A stretch of 64,000 bases of DNA from Rhizobium sp. (GTDB lineage: Bacteria > Pseudomonadota > Alphaproteobacteria > Rhizobiales > Rhizobiaceae): assembly GCA_002796995.1 (NCBI GenBank), contig PEKW01000006.1, positions 682,627 to 746,626 of the forward strand, in the 5' to 3' direction. A program made the translations under genes and the position numbers. Below, piece after piece: positions 18,291 to 26,606 of this stretch (the first letter of the stretch is position 1; every line of letters starts with the position of its first letter). Under the pieces are notes generated by a model, which was given only the letters and a program-made list of their open reading frames with translations, was not told the origin of the DNA and did not search any database.

Positions 18291-19286
18291 ATGGTAACGA
18301 AACTGGCCCTTCTGGGCGCCGGACGGATCGGCAAGGTACACGCACGCGCCATCGCCGAAGACAAACGGGCAAAACTGGTGGCTGTGGCCGACGCCTTTCC
18401 CGAGGCGGCGAACGCGATCGCGGCGGCTTCCGGCGCCGCGGTAAAGACGATCGACGAGATCGAGGCCGACAAGGACATCGACGCCGTTATCATCTGTACG
18501 CCGACCAACACCCATGCCGACCTGATCGAGCGTTTTGCCAAGGCCGGCAAGGCGATCTTCTGCGAAAAACCGATCGACCTCGACGTCAACCGCGCCCGCG
18601 CCTGCCTGGAAACCGTGCGCAAGGTCGGCGGCAAGGTCATGCTCGGCTTCAACCGCCGCTTCGATCCGCATTTCCAGGCCGTGCGCAAGGAGATCGACAA
18701 GGGCTCGATCGGCAAGGTCGAGATGGTGACGATCACCAGCCGCGACCCGGGCGCCCCGCCGGCCGACTATATCAAAGTGTCCGGCGGCATCTTCCGCGAC
18801 ATGACGATCCACGACTTCGACATGGCCCGCTATCTGCTCGGCGAGGAGATCGACACCGTGATGGCCTCGGCTTCGGTTCTGGTCGATCCGAAGATCGGCG
18901 AACTCGGCGACTACGACTCGGCGAGCCTGATCCTGACGACCAAGAGCGGCCGCCAGGCGATGATCTCGAACTCGCGCCGCGCTTCCTATGGCTACGACCA
19001 GCGCATCGAGGTGCATGGTTCGCTGGGTGCCGTCTCCGCGGAAAACCAGCGGCCGGTGTCAATCGAGATCGCCACCAAGGACGGCTATACCCGCCCGCCA
19101 CTGCACGATTTCTTCATGACCCGCTACACTGCGGCCTATGCCGCTGAAATCTCGGCCTTCATCGACAGCCTGGAAAAGGGCACGCCGCTTTCGCCTTCGG
19201 CCGAGGACGGCCTGATCGCGCTGGCGCTGGCCGACGCGGCCATCAAGTCCGTCGAGCAGAAGGCGGCCGTGAAGGTCGCCTACTAA
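18291..19286 (+). CDS. iolG: Inositol 2-dehydrogenase (IolG/IdhA)
   Basis: A 331-residue Gfo/Idh/MocA enzyme that oxidises myo-inositol to 2-keto-myo-inositol with NAD. The Rossmann motif LLGAGRIGKVHARAI is at residues 7-21, EKP lies in IFCEKPIDLD near 92, FNRRFDPHF is near 120, and the catalytic Asp/His pair is in FRDMTIHDFDMARYL near 166-180. The length and motifs match rhizobial IdhA (330 residues). GGGAGGAG at 18278-18285 precedes the ATG at 18291. It is transcribed divergently from iolR. Confidence 0.93.
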   Translation: MVTKLALLGAGRIGKVHARAIAEDKRAKLVAVADAFPEAANAIAAASGAAVKTIDEIEADKDIDAVIICTPTNTHADLIERFAKAGKAIFCEKPIDLDVNRARACLETVRKVGGKVMLGFNRRFDPHFQAVRKEIDKGSIGKVEMVTITSRDPGAPPADYIKVSGGIFRDMTIHDFDMARYLLGEEIDTVMASASVLVDPKIGELGDYDSASLILTTKSGRQAMISNSRRASYGYDQRIEVHGSLGAVSAENQRPVSIEIATKDGYTRPPLHDFFMTRYTAAYAAEISAFIDSLEKGTPLSPSAEDGLIALALADAAIKSVEQKAAVKVAY

Positions 19287-19337
19287 GGCTTCGCGCTTTA
19301 CTTAGAGGCTTCGCCTCCGAGTCGACCAACGCTGCGC

Positions 19338-19365
19338 CTCCCTCTCCCACAACGGGGAGAGGGAG
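19338..19365. repeat. Palindromic CTCCC/GGGAG intergenic repeat
   Basis: CTCCCTCTCCC (19338-19348) pairs with GGGAGAGGGAG (19355-19365) around 6 nt, in the 88-bp gap between convergent iolG and the Gfo/Idh gene. The CTCTCCC/GGGAGAG core recurs in the composite repeat at 27626-27740, so it is probably a dispersed rhizobial palindrome that could also act as a bidirectional terminator. Confidence 0.6.
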
Positions 19366-19374
19366 TAGGGCAGT

Positions 19375-20427
19375 CTACACCGCGAGTTCCCGCCGCTCGA
19401 TCTCCGTCACAAGCGCCAGATCGAGGATCTTCTGCAGGTTGGCGGCATGGCGGAAGCTCGGCTCCTGCATGTGGCCACCGCGGATCGCCGCAATGAACTT
19501 CTGGTAGTTGGTCTCGACCGGATCGACCTCGATCTCCTTCCACACCGCCGTTTCCACGTCCTCCTTGAGGCAGGCCCTCAGTTTGGAACCATCGACGCGG
19601 TGGATGACCTCCAGCGCGCCCTTGTCGCCATGCACCCGGAGCCTGAGCTCGTTCAGATGCCCAGTCGCCCAGCGGCTGGCATGGATCACGCCCATGGCAC
19701 CGTTGGTGAATTCGGCGGTCATGGTGAAGCTGTCATTGGCATCCAGATCATATTCGCCGATGCGGTTGCCTGGCGCCTTGTCGAAGGTCTTGAGCCGGGC
19801 GAAGACATGATCGATCTCGGTCGCAGCGCCGAAGCCGGCGAAGTCGAGGATGTGGATGCCGACATCGCCGAGCACGCCGTTCGAGCCGTGCTTGGTCGAC
19901 AGGCGCCAGAGCCACTGGCTCTCGGTCGCCCAGTCGCCCCAGGCCTTGGACACCAGCCAGCTCTGCAGGTAGGAGGCTTCGATGTGCCGGACCCGGCCGA
20001 TCTCGCCGTCGACCACCATCTGCCGCGCCTTCTGCACCTGCGCCACGTTGCGGTAGGTGAGGTTGACCATGTTGACGAGGCCGGACGCCTCTGCCGCCGT
20101 CGCCATCTCGTCGGCCTTGGCATAGGTTTCGGCGAGCGGCTTCTCGCACATCACATGCTTGCCGGCGGCGAGCAGCGCAAGCGTCGTCGCATGATGGCTG
20201 CGATCGGGCGTGACATTGGTCACGGCATCGAACTGCCCCCAGGCGATCGCCTCGTCGAGCGAGGTGAAGGTATTGGCGATGTCGTGGCGGGCGGCAAAGG
20301 CGCGGACCTTGGCGAGGTCGACGTCGACCGCCGCCACCAGTTGCACATCCGCGATCGTGGCGAAGTTCATCGCATGGGTATTGGCCATGCCGCCGGTGCC
20401 CAGCACCAGAAGACGGATCGGAGCCAT
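19375..20427 (-). CDS. Gfo/Idh/MocA-family oxidoreductase, ThuB-like
   Basis: A 350-residue NAD(P)-dependent dehydrogenase. The Rossmann motif LVLGTGGMANTHAMNF is at residues 7-22, EKP lies in HVMCEKPLAET near 94, and SNGVLGDVGIHILDFAGF near 182 supplies the Asp-X3-His pair. Its ATG shares one base with the TGA of the ThuA-like gene upstream, so the two are translationally coupled. The same pairing occurs in rhizobial thuAB, whose products oxidise trehalose-type disaccharides at C3, so a sugar- or cyclitol-3-dehydrogenase role is plausible. The exact substrate is unknown. Confidence 0.82.
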   Translation of the reverse strand: MAPIRLLVLGTGGMANTHAMNFATIADVQLVAAVDVDLAKVRAFAARHDIANTFTSLDEAIAWGQFDAVTNVTPDRSHHATTLALLAAGKHVMCEKPLAETYAKADEMATAAEASGLVNMVNLTYRNVAQVQKARQMVVDGEIGRVRHIEASYLQSWLVSKAWGDWATESQWLWRLSTKHGSNGVLGDVGIHILDFAGFGAATEIDHVFARLKTFDKAPGNRIGEYDLDANDSFTMTAEFTNGAMGVIHASRWATGHLNELRLRVHGDKGALEVIHRVDGSKLRACLKEDVETAVWKEIEVDPVETNYQKFIAAIRGGHMQEPSFRHAANLQKILDLALVTEIERRELAV

Positions 20428-21212
20428 CACTTGTAACCCTCTTCGCCCGCCTGATGCAGTTTCGGGCCGCGTTCGGTGATCGGCTCGAGCGCCTGGTCGA
20501 TCGGCACGTTCGGAGCATCATGCACGCCGGCATAGGCCGGCCGCGGATTATGGGCCCATTTCACCGCATTGCGGATAACCTTCTGCACGGTCGCGTCATG
20601 ATAGGTCGGATAGGTTTCGTGGCCGGGGCGGAAATAGAAGATGTTTCCGGCCCCGCGCCGCCAGGTGAGACCGGAACGGAAGACCTCCCCCCCGGCGAAC
20701 CAGGAGATGAACACCGTCTCCAGCGGTTCCGGCACGGAGAAGAATTCGCCATACATTTCCTCGTTTTCCAGGACGAAGTTTTCCGGGATGCCCTCGGCGA
20801 TCGGATGGCCGGGATTGACGGTCCAGATCCGTTCGCGCTCGCCCGCCTCGCGCCATTTCAGCGCGCAGGGCGTGCCCATCAGCCGCTTGAACGGCTTGGA
20901 GAAATGCCCGGAATGCAGGACGATGAGCCCCATGCCCTCCCAGACGCGGCGCGCGACGCGCTCGACCACTTCGTCGGACACGGCACCATGGTCCTTGTGG
21001 CCCCACCACAACAGCACGTCGGTCGCAGCCAGGCGCTCGACGCTCAGGCCGTGCTCGGGCTCCTGCAGTGTCGCGGTCGTCGCCTCTATGCCTTCCTGCG
21101 TATTGAGCGCTGCGGCGATGGTGGAATGCATTCCGTCCGGATAGATGCCCCGGACCACGTCATTGGTGTGCTCATGGATGTTCTCGCCCCAGACAACCGC
21201 TCTGATCGCCAT
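20427..21212 (-). CDS. thuA: ThuA-family protein (trehalose utilisation type)
   Basis: A 261-residue protein of the ThuA/glutamine-amidotransferase-like fold. It begins [16 protein letters not shown], with [12 protein letters not shown] near 68, [14 protein letters not shown] near 94-107 and [17 protein letters not shown] near 192-208, all matching the ThuA pattern. In Sinorhizobium ThuA acts with the Gfo/Idh protein ThuB in trehalose and related disaccharide catabolism. Here it is directly coupled to such a dehydrogenase. No trehalose ABC transporter is nearby, so a role on another sugar or on inositol derivatives is equally possible. Confidence 0.83.
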   Translation of the reverse strand: MAIRAVVWGENIHEHTNDVVRGIYPDGMHSTIAAALNTQEGIEATTATLQEPEHGLSVERLAATDVLLWWGHKDHGAVSDEVVERVARRVWEGMGLIVLHSGHFSKPFKRLMGTPCALKWREAGERERIWTVNPGHPIAEGIPENFVLENEEMYGEFFSVPEPLETVFISWFAGGEVFRSGLTWRRGAGNIFYFRPGHETYPTYHDATVQKVIRNAVKWAHNPRPAYAGVHDAPNVPIDQALEPITERGPKLHQAGEEGYK

Positions 21213-21428
21213 GTTTGTTCTCCTGCTGCTGTAACGTGAGCGACGATGCTCGCTGTCGAAATGAAATCGGACCTGACCCGGTTCCGCAAGAAGCGCGAAG
21301 GATGCGGGACGACCTGCCGGGCGCTCCTGTTGAAATGGGTCTTGCCGCCATTCTGCCGCAAGGGCATGTTCCTGACCGGCGACCGAATATTCAGCATCCT
21401 GACCCCATCAAAAAGGCGACCGCAAGGC

Positions 21429-22304
21429 ATGCCCGATTTGCCCACAGCCACCGCATCCTCCGTCGTCGTCATCGGCCATATCAACCACGACCGCATCTGG
21501 CGGCTGAAGGCGCCGCTGCGCTCAGGCGCGCGAATCACCTGGTCGGAACGCCGGATCCGTCTTGGCGGCGGCGGCTATTACACCGCGCGGCGCCTGATGG
21601 ATCTCGGCCGCCCGGTATGCCTGGTGTCGACGCTGTGCAATGACCGGCACGGGCGCTGGGCCTTCGACGTGCTGAGCGCCCGGCACTACGACCTCTCGCA
21701 TGTCGGCACGTCGAACAGCCAGACGGACTGTGCCGACATCCTGCTCGAACCCAATGGCGAACGGACGATCCTGTCGGGCGAGAAACGCATCAGCCGCAGC
21801 TTCTCCGTACCCGCCCCGGTCGAGGGCAAGGCCTTCTACGTCAACGGCGCCCGGCTGTGCGACAACATCATCCGCTCGCTGGCTTCCGCTCCTCTGGTGG
21901 TCTCGCAGTTTCCCCTGGGAACGCCCACCCCTCGCCCTGCCGATATCATGGTCGGCTCGAAGGCCGACTTTCCGGGTCTCGGCCTGGAGGAGATCTGGCA
22001 GACGGCGCTCAAGCTCTGCGGTGACCGCCTTCGGCACCTCGCCCTGACCGACGGCCCGCGCGAGACCACCGTCTACGACGGCAGGGACCGCCACGATGTG
22101 CGTGTCGCCCACCCCGTTTCGACAAGCGACACGACCGGCGCCGGCGACAGCTTCAGCGCCGCCCTGCTTCATGCCCTGATCGGCGGCGAGAGCCTGATGC
22201 AGGCGGCGGAATGGGCAAGCGAAGCGACCGCGACATGGCTGAAGGCACGCGACGCCGCGGCACGGCCGGACTGGTCCGACGAACCCGAGGATCTCGCCGA
22301 CTAG
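21429..22304 (+). CDS. PfkB-family carbohydrate kinase
   Basis: A 291-residue ribokinase-like protein. It starts with a VVVIGHINHDRIWRL strand, has the GGGGYYTARRLMDLG substrate/ATP region near 48, and the signature DTTGAGDSFSAALLHAL near 243-259 with the catalytic Asp. Otherwise it is divergent and lacks the usual N-terminal second signature. The start is uncertain: the frame is open from 21246, but ATG 21429 begins just before the conserved fold and has AAGG upstream. It is divergent from the ThuA gene. The substrate is unknown; context suggests a sugar or a cyclitol-derived acid. Confidence 0.78.
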   Translation: MPDLPTATASSVVVIGHINHDRIWRLKAPLRSGARITWSERRIRLGGGGYYTARRLMDLGRPVCLVSTLCNDRHGRWAFDVLSARHYDLSHVGTSNSQTDCADILLEPNGERTILSGEKRISRSFSVPAPVEGKAFYVNGARLCDNIIRSLASAPLVVSQFPLGTPTPRPADIMVGSKADFPGLGLEEIWQTALKLCGDRLRHLALTDGPRETTVYDGRDRHDVRVAHPVSTSDTTGAGDSFSAALLHALIGGESLMQAAEWASEATATWLKARDAAARPDWSDEPEDLAD

Positions 22305-22423
22305 CGGCCGGGACCGCCACGCCAACCTGCCGGTCGTCCATCACAATCAATTGAAATGGCCAGCGCACCGGTGCGGAACTTTTGCCCTGCCCAGGTGTTC
22401 GGGTCGGCGCAATGGAGAATGCC

Positions 22424-22717
22424 ATGAACGACAGCCATCCCACCTGGCCGGATCCCGTCGAGATCAGACTGCAGTCCGGCCTCAACAGAACCTTTCGCGA
22501 AGCCTTCGACGCCCTCTATTTCCTTGAGGAAGAATGGCCGACCCGCCACGGCGCCGCCTATGACCGCGCCCGGCGCTGGTGCCGGCTGGCGATCGAAACC
22601 GACCAGGCCGCGGAAGTCGCCCGCAAGGCCTTCATCGCCGCCGCCCGACAGGCCGGCATGCTGGCCGGCGAACCGCCGGGAAGCGCGGACCCCGCTCCCA
22701 ACCGCTCGGTCGCCTGA
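22424..22717 (+). CDS. DUF982-family small protein
   Basis: A 97-residue protein with the DUF982 pattern: a W-PV motif near the start (PTWPDPVEIRLQSGLNR), then FREAFDALYFLEEEWP and a C-terminal helix with VARKAFIAAARQAGML. DUF982 proteins are abundant and nearly restricted to Rhizobiales, usually in many copies, with no known function. GGAGA at 22414-22418 supports the ATG at 22424; an alternative in-frame ATG lies at 22412. A small stem-loop follows at 22772. Confidence 0.82.
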   Translation: MNDSHPTWPDPVEIRLQSGLNRTFREAFDALYFLEEEWPTRHGAAYDRARRWCRLAIETDQAAEVARKAFIAAARQAGMLAGEPPGSADPAPNRSVA

Positions 22718-22771
22718 GCTTTTGACAGGAGGGCGACGCCCTTCGCATCTGACCCGTAATTAGATTAGGCC

Positions 22772-22791
22772 GGGGCGAGTTTGCTCGCCCC
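22772..22791 (+). terminator. Stem-loop after DUF982 gene
   Basis: GGGGCGAG (22772-22779) and CTCGCCCC (22784-22791) pair perfectly around TTTG. No U-tract follows, so termination is likely weak. The rest of the 290-bp gap before the peptide-binding protein (22718-23007) shows no gene that I can support. Confidence 0.42.
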
Positions 22792-23007
22792 CGTCCGCGG
22801 TCTTCGCGGCCTCACCCCTGCCGCCCGTCAAGACGAAGGCAGCAGCGGCCAGCTGCAAATCCGTACGCCGGACTTCCCCTGTGATCCCTAGTGAACCGAG
22901 AACGCAAAAAACCGCATTGTGCCCGCGGCGGCGAGATGCCAGTATTTTTGCAGTGCGCCATGGCTGACATGCCGGAACGGAAAGAGCGCCAGGAACAGGG
23001 GAATTTC

Positions 23008-24531
23008 ATGACCGATGTTTTGCTTGCCTCGAGCCCCAGGGCCTTTCGCAGCCTCGCTTTCGGCCTGGCCGTCACCGTGGCCGTCATCTTCTCCGGCCCC
23101 ACCCTCGCCGCCCAGAAGGACCTGACGCTCGGCATGACCATCGAGCCGACCGGGCTCGACCCGACCATCGCCGCTCCCGTGGCGATCGGCCAGGTGACCT
23201 GGCAGAACGTCTTCGAAGGCCTGGTGACCATCGACCGCGACGGCAAGATCAAGCCGCAGCTGGCAAAGAGCTGGGAGATTTCCGACGACGGGCTGACCTA
23301 TACCTTCAAGCTCGAGGAGGGCGTCAGATTCCATGACGGCGAGGCCTTCGATTCGGCCGTGGCCAAGGCCTCGCTGGAGCGTGCCCGCGGCGCCGACAGC
23401 GTCAATCCGCAGAAGCGCTTCTTCGCGGCCATCGACACGATCGAGACGCCGGATGCGGCCACCCTGGTGCTCAAGCTGAAGGAACCGGCCGGCAGCCTGC
23501 TCTACTGGCTCGGCTGGCCGTCCTCGGTGATCGTGGGCACCAAGAGCGCCGCCGAGGACAAGACCACGCCGATCGGCACCGGCCCCTTCAAGTTCGTCAG
23601 CTGGGCCAAGGGCGACAAGGTGGAGCTTGCCGCCAATGCGGACTACTGGAACGAAGACGTCAAGGTGAAGCTGGACAAGGTCACCTTCCGCTTCATCGCC
23701 GACCCGCAGGCGCAGGCCGCGGCACTGAAATCAGGCGATGTCGACGCCTTCCCGGAATTCGGCGCGCCGGAACTGGTGGAAAGCTTCAAGGATGACGCGA
23801 AGCTCACGACCGTGATCGGCAATACCGAACTCAAGGTCGTGGCCGGCATGAACAACGAGCGCAAGCCGTTTGACGACAAGCGCGTGCGCCAGGCGCTGAT
23901 GATGGCGCTCGACCGCGCGGTGATCGTCGACGGCGCCTGGTCCGGCTACGGCACGCCGATCGGCAGCCATTATACGCCCAACGATCGCGGCTATGTCGAC
24001 CTCACCGGCACCCATCCCTACAATCCGGAAAAGGCCAAGGCGCTTCTGGCCGAGGCCGGCTATCCGGACGGCTTCACCTTCACCATCAAGACGCCGCAGA
24101 TGGCCTATGCGCCGCGTTCCGCCCAGGTGATGCAGGCGTTGTTTGCCGAGATCGGCGTGACGATGAACATCGAGCCGACCGAATTCCCGGCCAAATGGGT
24201 GCAGGACGTGTTCAAGGGCCGCGACTTCGACATGACCATCGTCGCCCATGCCGAGCCGATGGACATCGACATCTATGCCCGCGACCCCTACTATTTCGGT
24301 TACAAGAACCCGGCCTTCAACGACATCCTGAAGAAGATCGAGGCGACGTCCGACACCGCCGAGCAGGACCGGCTCTACGGCGAGGCACAGAAGATCCTCG
24401 CAGAGGACGTGCCGGCGCTCTTCCTGTTCGTCATGCCCAAGCTCGGCATCTGGGACAAGAAGCTCAAAGGCCTATGGGAAAACGAACCGATCCCGTCCAA
24501 CGTGCTGACCGAGGTCTATTGGGAGGAGTGA
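23008..24531 (+). CDS. Peptide/nickel-type ABC transporter substrate-binding protein
   Basis: A 507-residue family 5 (DppA/OppA/NikA-like) periplasmic binding protein. A signal sequence spans about residues 13-34 (ending GPTLAAQ). The mature part shows LTLGMTIEPTGLDPT, then WQNVFEGLVTIDRDGKIKPQLAKSW near 66 and YTFKLEEGVRFHDGE near 100, the classic family 5 start. The C-terminal half includes VRQALMMALDRAVIVDGAW near 295. ATG 23008 has AGGGGAA upstream; the frame is open further back without a better start. It is the first gene of a five-gene importer; peptides or other small cationic solutes are possible substrates. Confidence 0.88.
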   Translation: MTDVLLASSPRAFRSLAFGLAVTVAVIFSGPTLAAQKDLTLGMTIEPTGLDPTIAAPVAIGQVTWQNVFEGLVTIDRDGKIKPQLAKSWEISDDGLTYTFKLEEGVRFHDGEAFDSAVAKASLERARGADSVNPQKRFFAAIDTIETPDAATLVLKLKEPAGSLLYWLGWPSSVIVGTKSAAEDKTTPIGTGPFKFVSWAKGDKVELAANADYWNEDVKVKLDKVTFRFIADPQAQAAALKSGDVDAFPEFGAPELVESFKDDAKLTTVIGNTELKVVAGMNNERKPFDDKRVRQALMMALDRAVIVDGAWSGYGTPIGSHYTPNDRGYVDLTGTHPYNPEKAKALLAEAGYPDGFTFTIKTPQMAYAPRSAQVMQALFAEIGVTMNIEPTEFPAKWVQDVFKGRDFDMTIVAHAEPMDIDIYARDPYYFGYKNPAFNDILKKIEATSDTAEQDRLYGEAQKILAEDVPALFLFVMPKLGIWDKKLKGLWENEPIPSNVLTEVYWEE

Positions 24532-24564
24532 GGGCGGTAGCTAGACCGAGTTCCGGGATGCCTG

Positions 24565-24609
24565 TCTCCCCCTCTGGCCTGCCGGCCATCTCCCCCGCAA
24601 GGGGGGAGA
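24565..24609. repeat. Palindromic repeat copy A in transporter operon
   Basis: The 45-bp element contains its own inverted repeats (TGGCC...GGCCA and CTCCCCC...GGGGGAG). It is near-identical, in reverse orientation, to the element at 24717-24760. Both lie in the 253-bp gap between the binding-protein and first permease genes. Confidence 0.7.
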
Positions 24610-24716
24610 AGACCAAACGCAGAACTCACCGTTCCAACGTCCACGATCGCGCGGTGGTGGCGGTTCGCTCAAGCACGGAGACATCAGACTGGAGGCGGGA
24701 CGCCTGCCTCACGTGC

Positions 24717-24760
24717 TCTCCCCCCTTGTGGGGGAGATGGCCGGCGGGCCAGAGGGGGTG
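24717..24760. repeat. Palindromic repeat copy B in transporter operon
   Basis: The reverse complement of the element at 24565-24609 with about two or three differences, 107 bp further on. Together the two copies could form a very long hairpin in the transcript. Sequence between them (24610-24716) holds no gene that I recognise. Confidence 0.7.
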
Positions 24761-24784
24761 TCGCGCCACAGTGAGGGAACACCG

Positions 24785-25735
24785 ATGCTGACCCTCATCG
24801 CCCGGCGGCTCGGAAGTCTCGTCCTGACGCTCGCCGCAGTCTCCGCCCTGATCTTCTTCGTCATGGACGTGCTGCCCGGCGATCCGGCGGCGATCATGCT
24901 CGGTACCTCGGCAAGCCCGGACACGCTGGCTGCCCTTCGCCACGAGCTCGGCCTCGATCAGCCCTTGCCGGTGCGCTATTTCTTGTGGCTCGGCGGCCTG
25001 GCGACCGGGGATCTCGGCACGTCCTATACCTATGGCGTGCCGGTGGCCGGCCTGATCGCGGAGCGGCTCGCCGTCACCCTGCCGCTCGCCATGATGGCGA
25101 TCCTGATCTCGGTGGCGATCTCCATCCCGCTGGGCGTCGCTTCGGCGGCCAAACGCAATTCGGGCTTCGACTATCTCGCCGGCGTGCTGTCCCAGCTGTT
25201 CATCGCCGTGCCCGGCTTCTGGGCGGCGCTCCTGCTGATCCTTGGCTTTTCGATCTCGCTCGGCTGGATGCCGGCCGGCGGCTTTCCCGGCTGGGAGACG
25301 GGCCTGCTCGCGGGATTGCAGGCCTTGGTCCTGCCGGCGATCGCACTTGCCCTGCCGCAGGCCGGCGTGCTGACGCGGGTGACTCGGTCCTCGGTGCTCG
25401 AAGTGCTGCACGAGGATTTCGTCCGCACCGCCCGCGCCAAGGGACTGCCGCGACGGGCCGCGCTCTGGCGCCATGCCGTGCCCAATGCGCTGGTGCCGGT
25501 GATCACCATTCTCGGGCTGCAATTCACCTTCCTGATCGCCGGCGCCATCCTGATCGAGAACGTCTTCAACCTGCCCGGTCTCGGCCGCCTCGCCTATCAG
25601 GCGCTGACCCAGCGCGACGTGATCGTCATGCAGGATGTGGTGCTGTTCTTCGCCGGCCTCGTCATCGTCATGAACTTCCTGGTCGACCTCTCCTATCTCG
25701 TGCTCGACCCCAGGCTGAGAGGACGCGGCCGATGA
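24785..25735 (+). CDS. Peptide-type ABC transporter permease 1 (DppB-like)
   Basis: A 316-residue inner-membrane permease. It has an N-terminal membrane segment (about 9-30), the VLPGDPAAIMLGTSASPD loop near 33-50 typical of DppB/OppB proteins, five further hydrophobic segments, and the cytoplasmic EAA-like loop HEDFVRTARAKGLPRRA near 205. The ATG at 24785 follows AGTGAGGG and directly abuts palindromic repeat copy B. Its stop overlaps the next permease start (ATGA). Confidence 0.9.
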   Translation: MLTLIARRLGSLVLTLAAVSALIFFVMDVLPGDPAAIMLGTSASPDTLAALRHELGLDQPLPVRYFLWLGGLATGDLGTSYTYGVPVAGLIAERLAVTLPLAMMAILISVAISIPLGVASAAKRNSGFDYLAGVLSQLFIAVPGFWAALLLILGFSISLGWMPAGGFPGWETGLLAGLQALVLPAIALALPQAGVLTRVTRSSVLEVLHEDFVRTARAKGLPRRAALWRHAVPNALVPVITILGLQFTFLIAGAILIENVFNLPGLGRLAYQALTQRDVIVMQDVVLFFAGLVIVMNFLVDLSYLVLDPRLRGRGR

Positions 25736-26604
25736 GCGCGCCCGCAGAGAAAACCGCGGCAAAGCCTGCGGCCTACAGCCCTTGGCTCTTGCTGCGCCGG
25801 CCCAATCTGGCGATCGGCGGGGCGATCATCCTGACGCTCCTGGTGATCGCATTGCTGTCGCTCGTCTGGACGCCGCTGCCGCCGGCCAAGATGCAGATCA
25901 TCCACAAGCTGAAGCCGCCGCTTGCCTACGGCCTTCTCGGTACCGACCAGTTCGGCCGGGACATCGCCTCCATGCTGATGGTCGGCGCGTGGAATTCGCT
26001 GTCGACCGCCGCCGCCGCCGTGGCGCTCGGCGGCTCGCTCGGCACGGCGCTTGGGGTGCTCGCCGCCGCTCGCAGGGGACTGACCGAAGCCTTCGTCATG
26101 CGGGCCAACGACGTGATCTTCGCCGTGCCACCGATCCTCTCGGCGATGATGCTCGGCGCCCTGATGGGTTCGGGGCGGTTCACCGCGATCATCGCCATCG
26201 CCGTCTTCATGGTGCCGGTCTTCGCCCGCGTGACGGCCAGCGCGGCGCAGCAGATCTGGTCGCGCGACTATGTGCTCGCCGCCCGCGGCGCCGGCAAGGG
26301 GCCGTTCCTGATCACGGTCGAGCATGTGCTGCCCAACATTTCCAGCCAGATCATCGTCCAGGCGACGATCCAGCTCGGCCTGGCGATCCTGACGGAAGCC
26401 GGCCTGAGCTTCCTCGGTCTCGGCATGCCGCCGCCGGCGCCCACCTGGGGCCGCATGCTGGCCGACGCCCAGACCTATCTCGCGACGGCGCCATGGCTGG
26501 CCATCCTGCCGGGCCTCGCCATCGCGCTCACCGTCTTCGGCTTCAACATGCTGGGCGACGGCTTGCGCGACCTGCTCGACCCTCGTGAGAAGGGGAGGAT
26601 GTGA
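25732..26604 (+). CDS. Peptide-type ABC transporter permease 2 (DppC-like)
   Basis: A 290-residue permease with an N-terminal cytoplasmic tail, a first membrane segment at about 28-45, the LLGTDQFGRDIASMLMVGA motif near 68-86 that marks DppC/OppC, and an EAA loop (SRDYVLAARGAGKGPF near 180). Its ATG overlaps the preceding stop. It pairs with permease 1 to form the channel. Confidence 0.9.
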   Translation: MSAPAEKTAAKPAAYSPWLLLRRPNLAIGGAIILTLLVIALLSLVWTPLPPAKMQIIHKLKPPLAYGLLGTDQFGRDIASMLMVGAWNSLSTAAAAVALGGSLGTALGVLAAARRGLTEAFVMRANDVIFAVPPILSAMMLGALMGSGRFTAIIAIAVFMVPVFARVTASAAQQIWSRDYVLAARGAGKGPFLITVEHVLPNISSQIIVQATIQLGLAILTEAGLSFLGLGMPPPAPTWGRMLADAQTYLATAPWLAILPGLAIALTVFGFNMLGDGLRDLLDPREKGRM

Positions 26605-26606
26605 CG

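Noticed and set aside
22891..23007. N-terminal extension of the peptide-binding protein
   Set aside because: The open frame continues upstream, but it would bury the signal peptide; the ATG at 23008 has a ribosome-binding site and gives a normal export signal.
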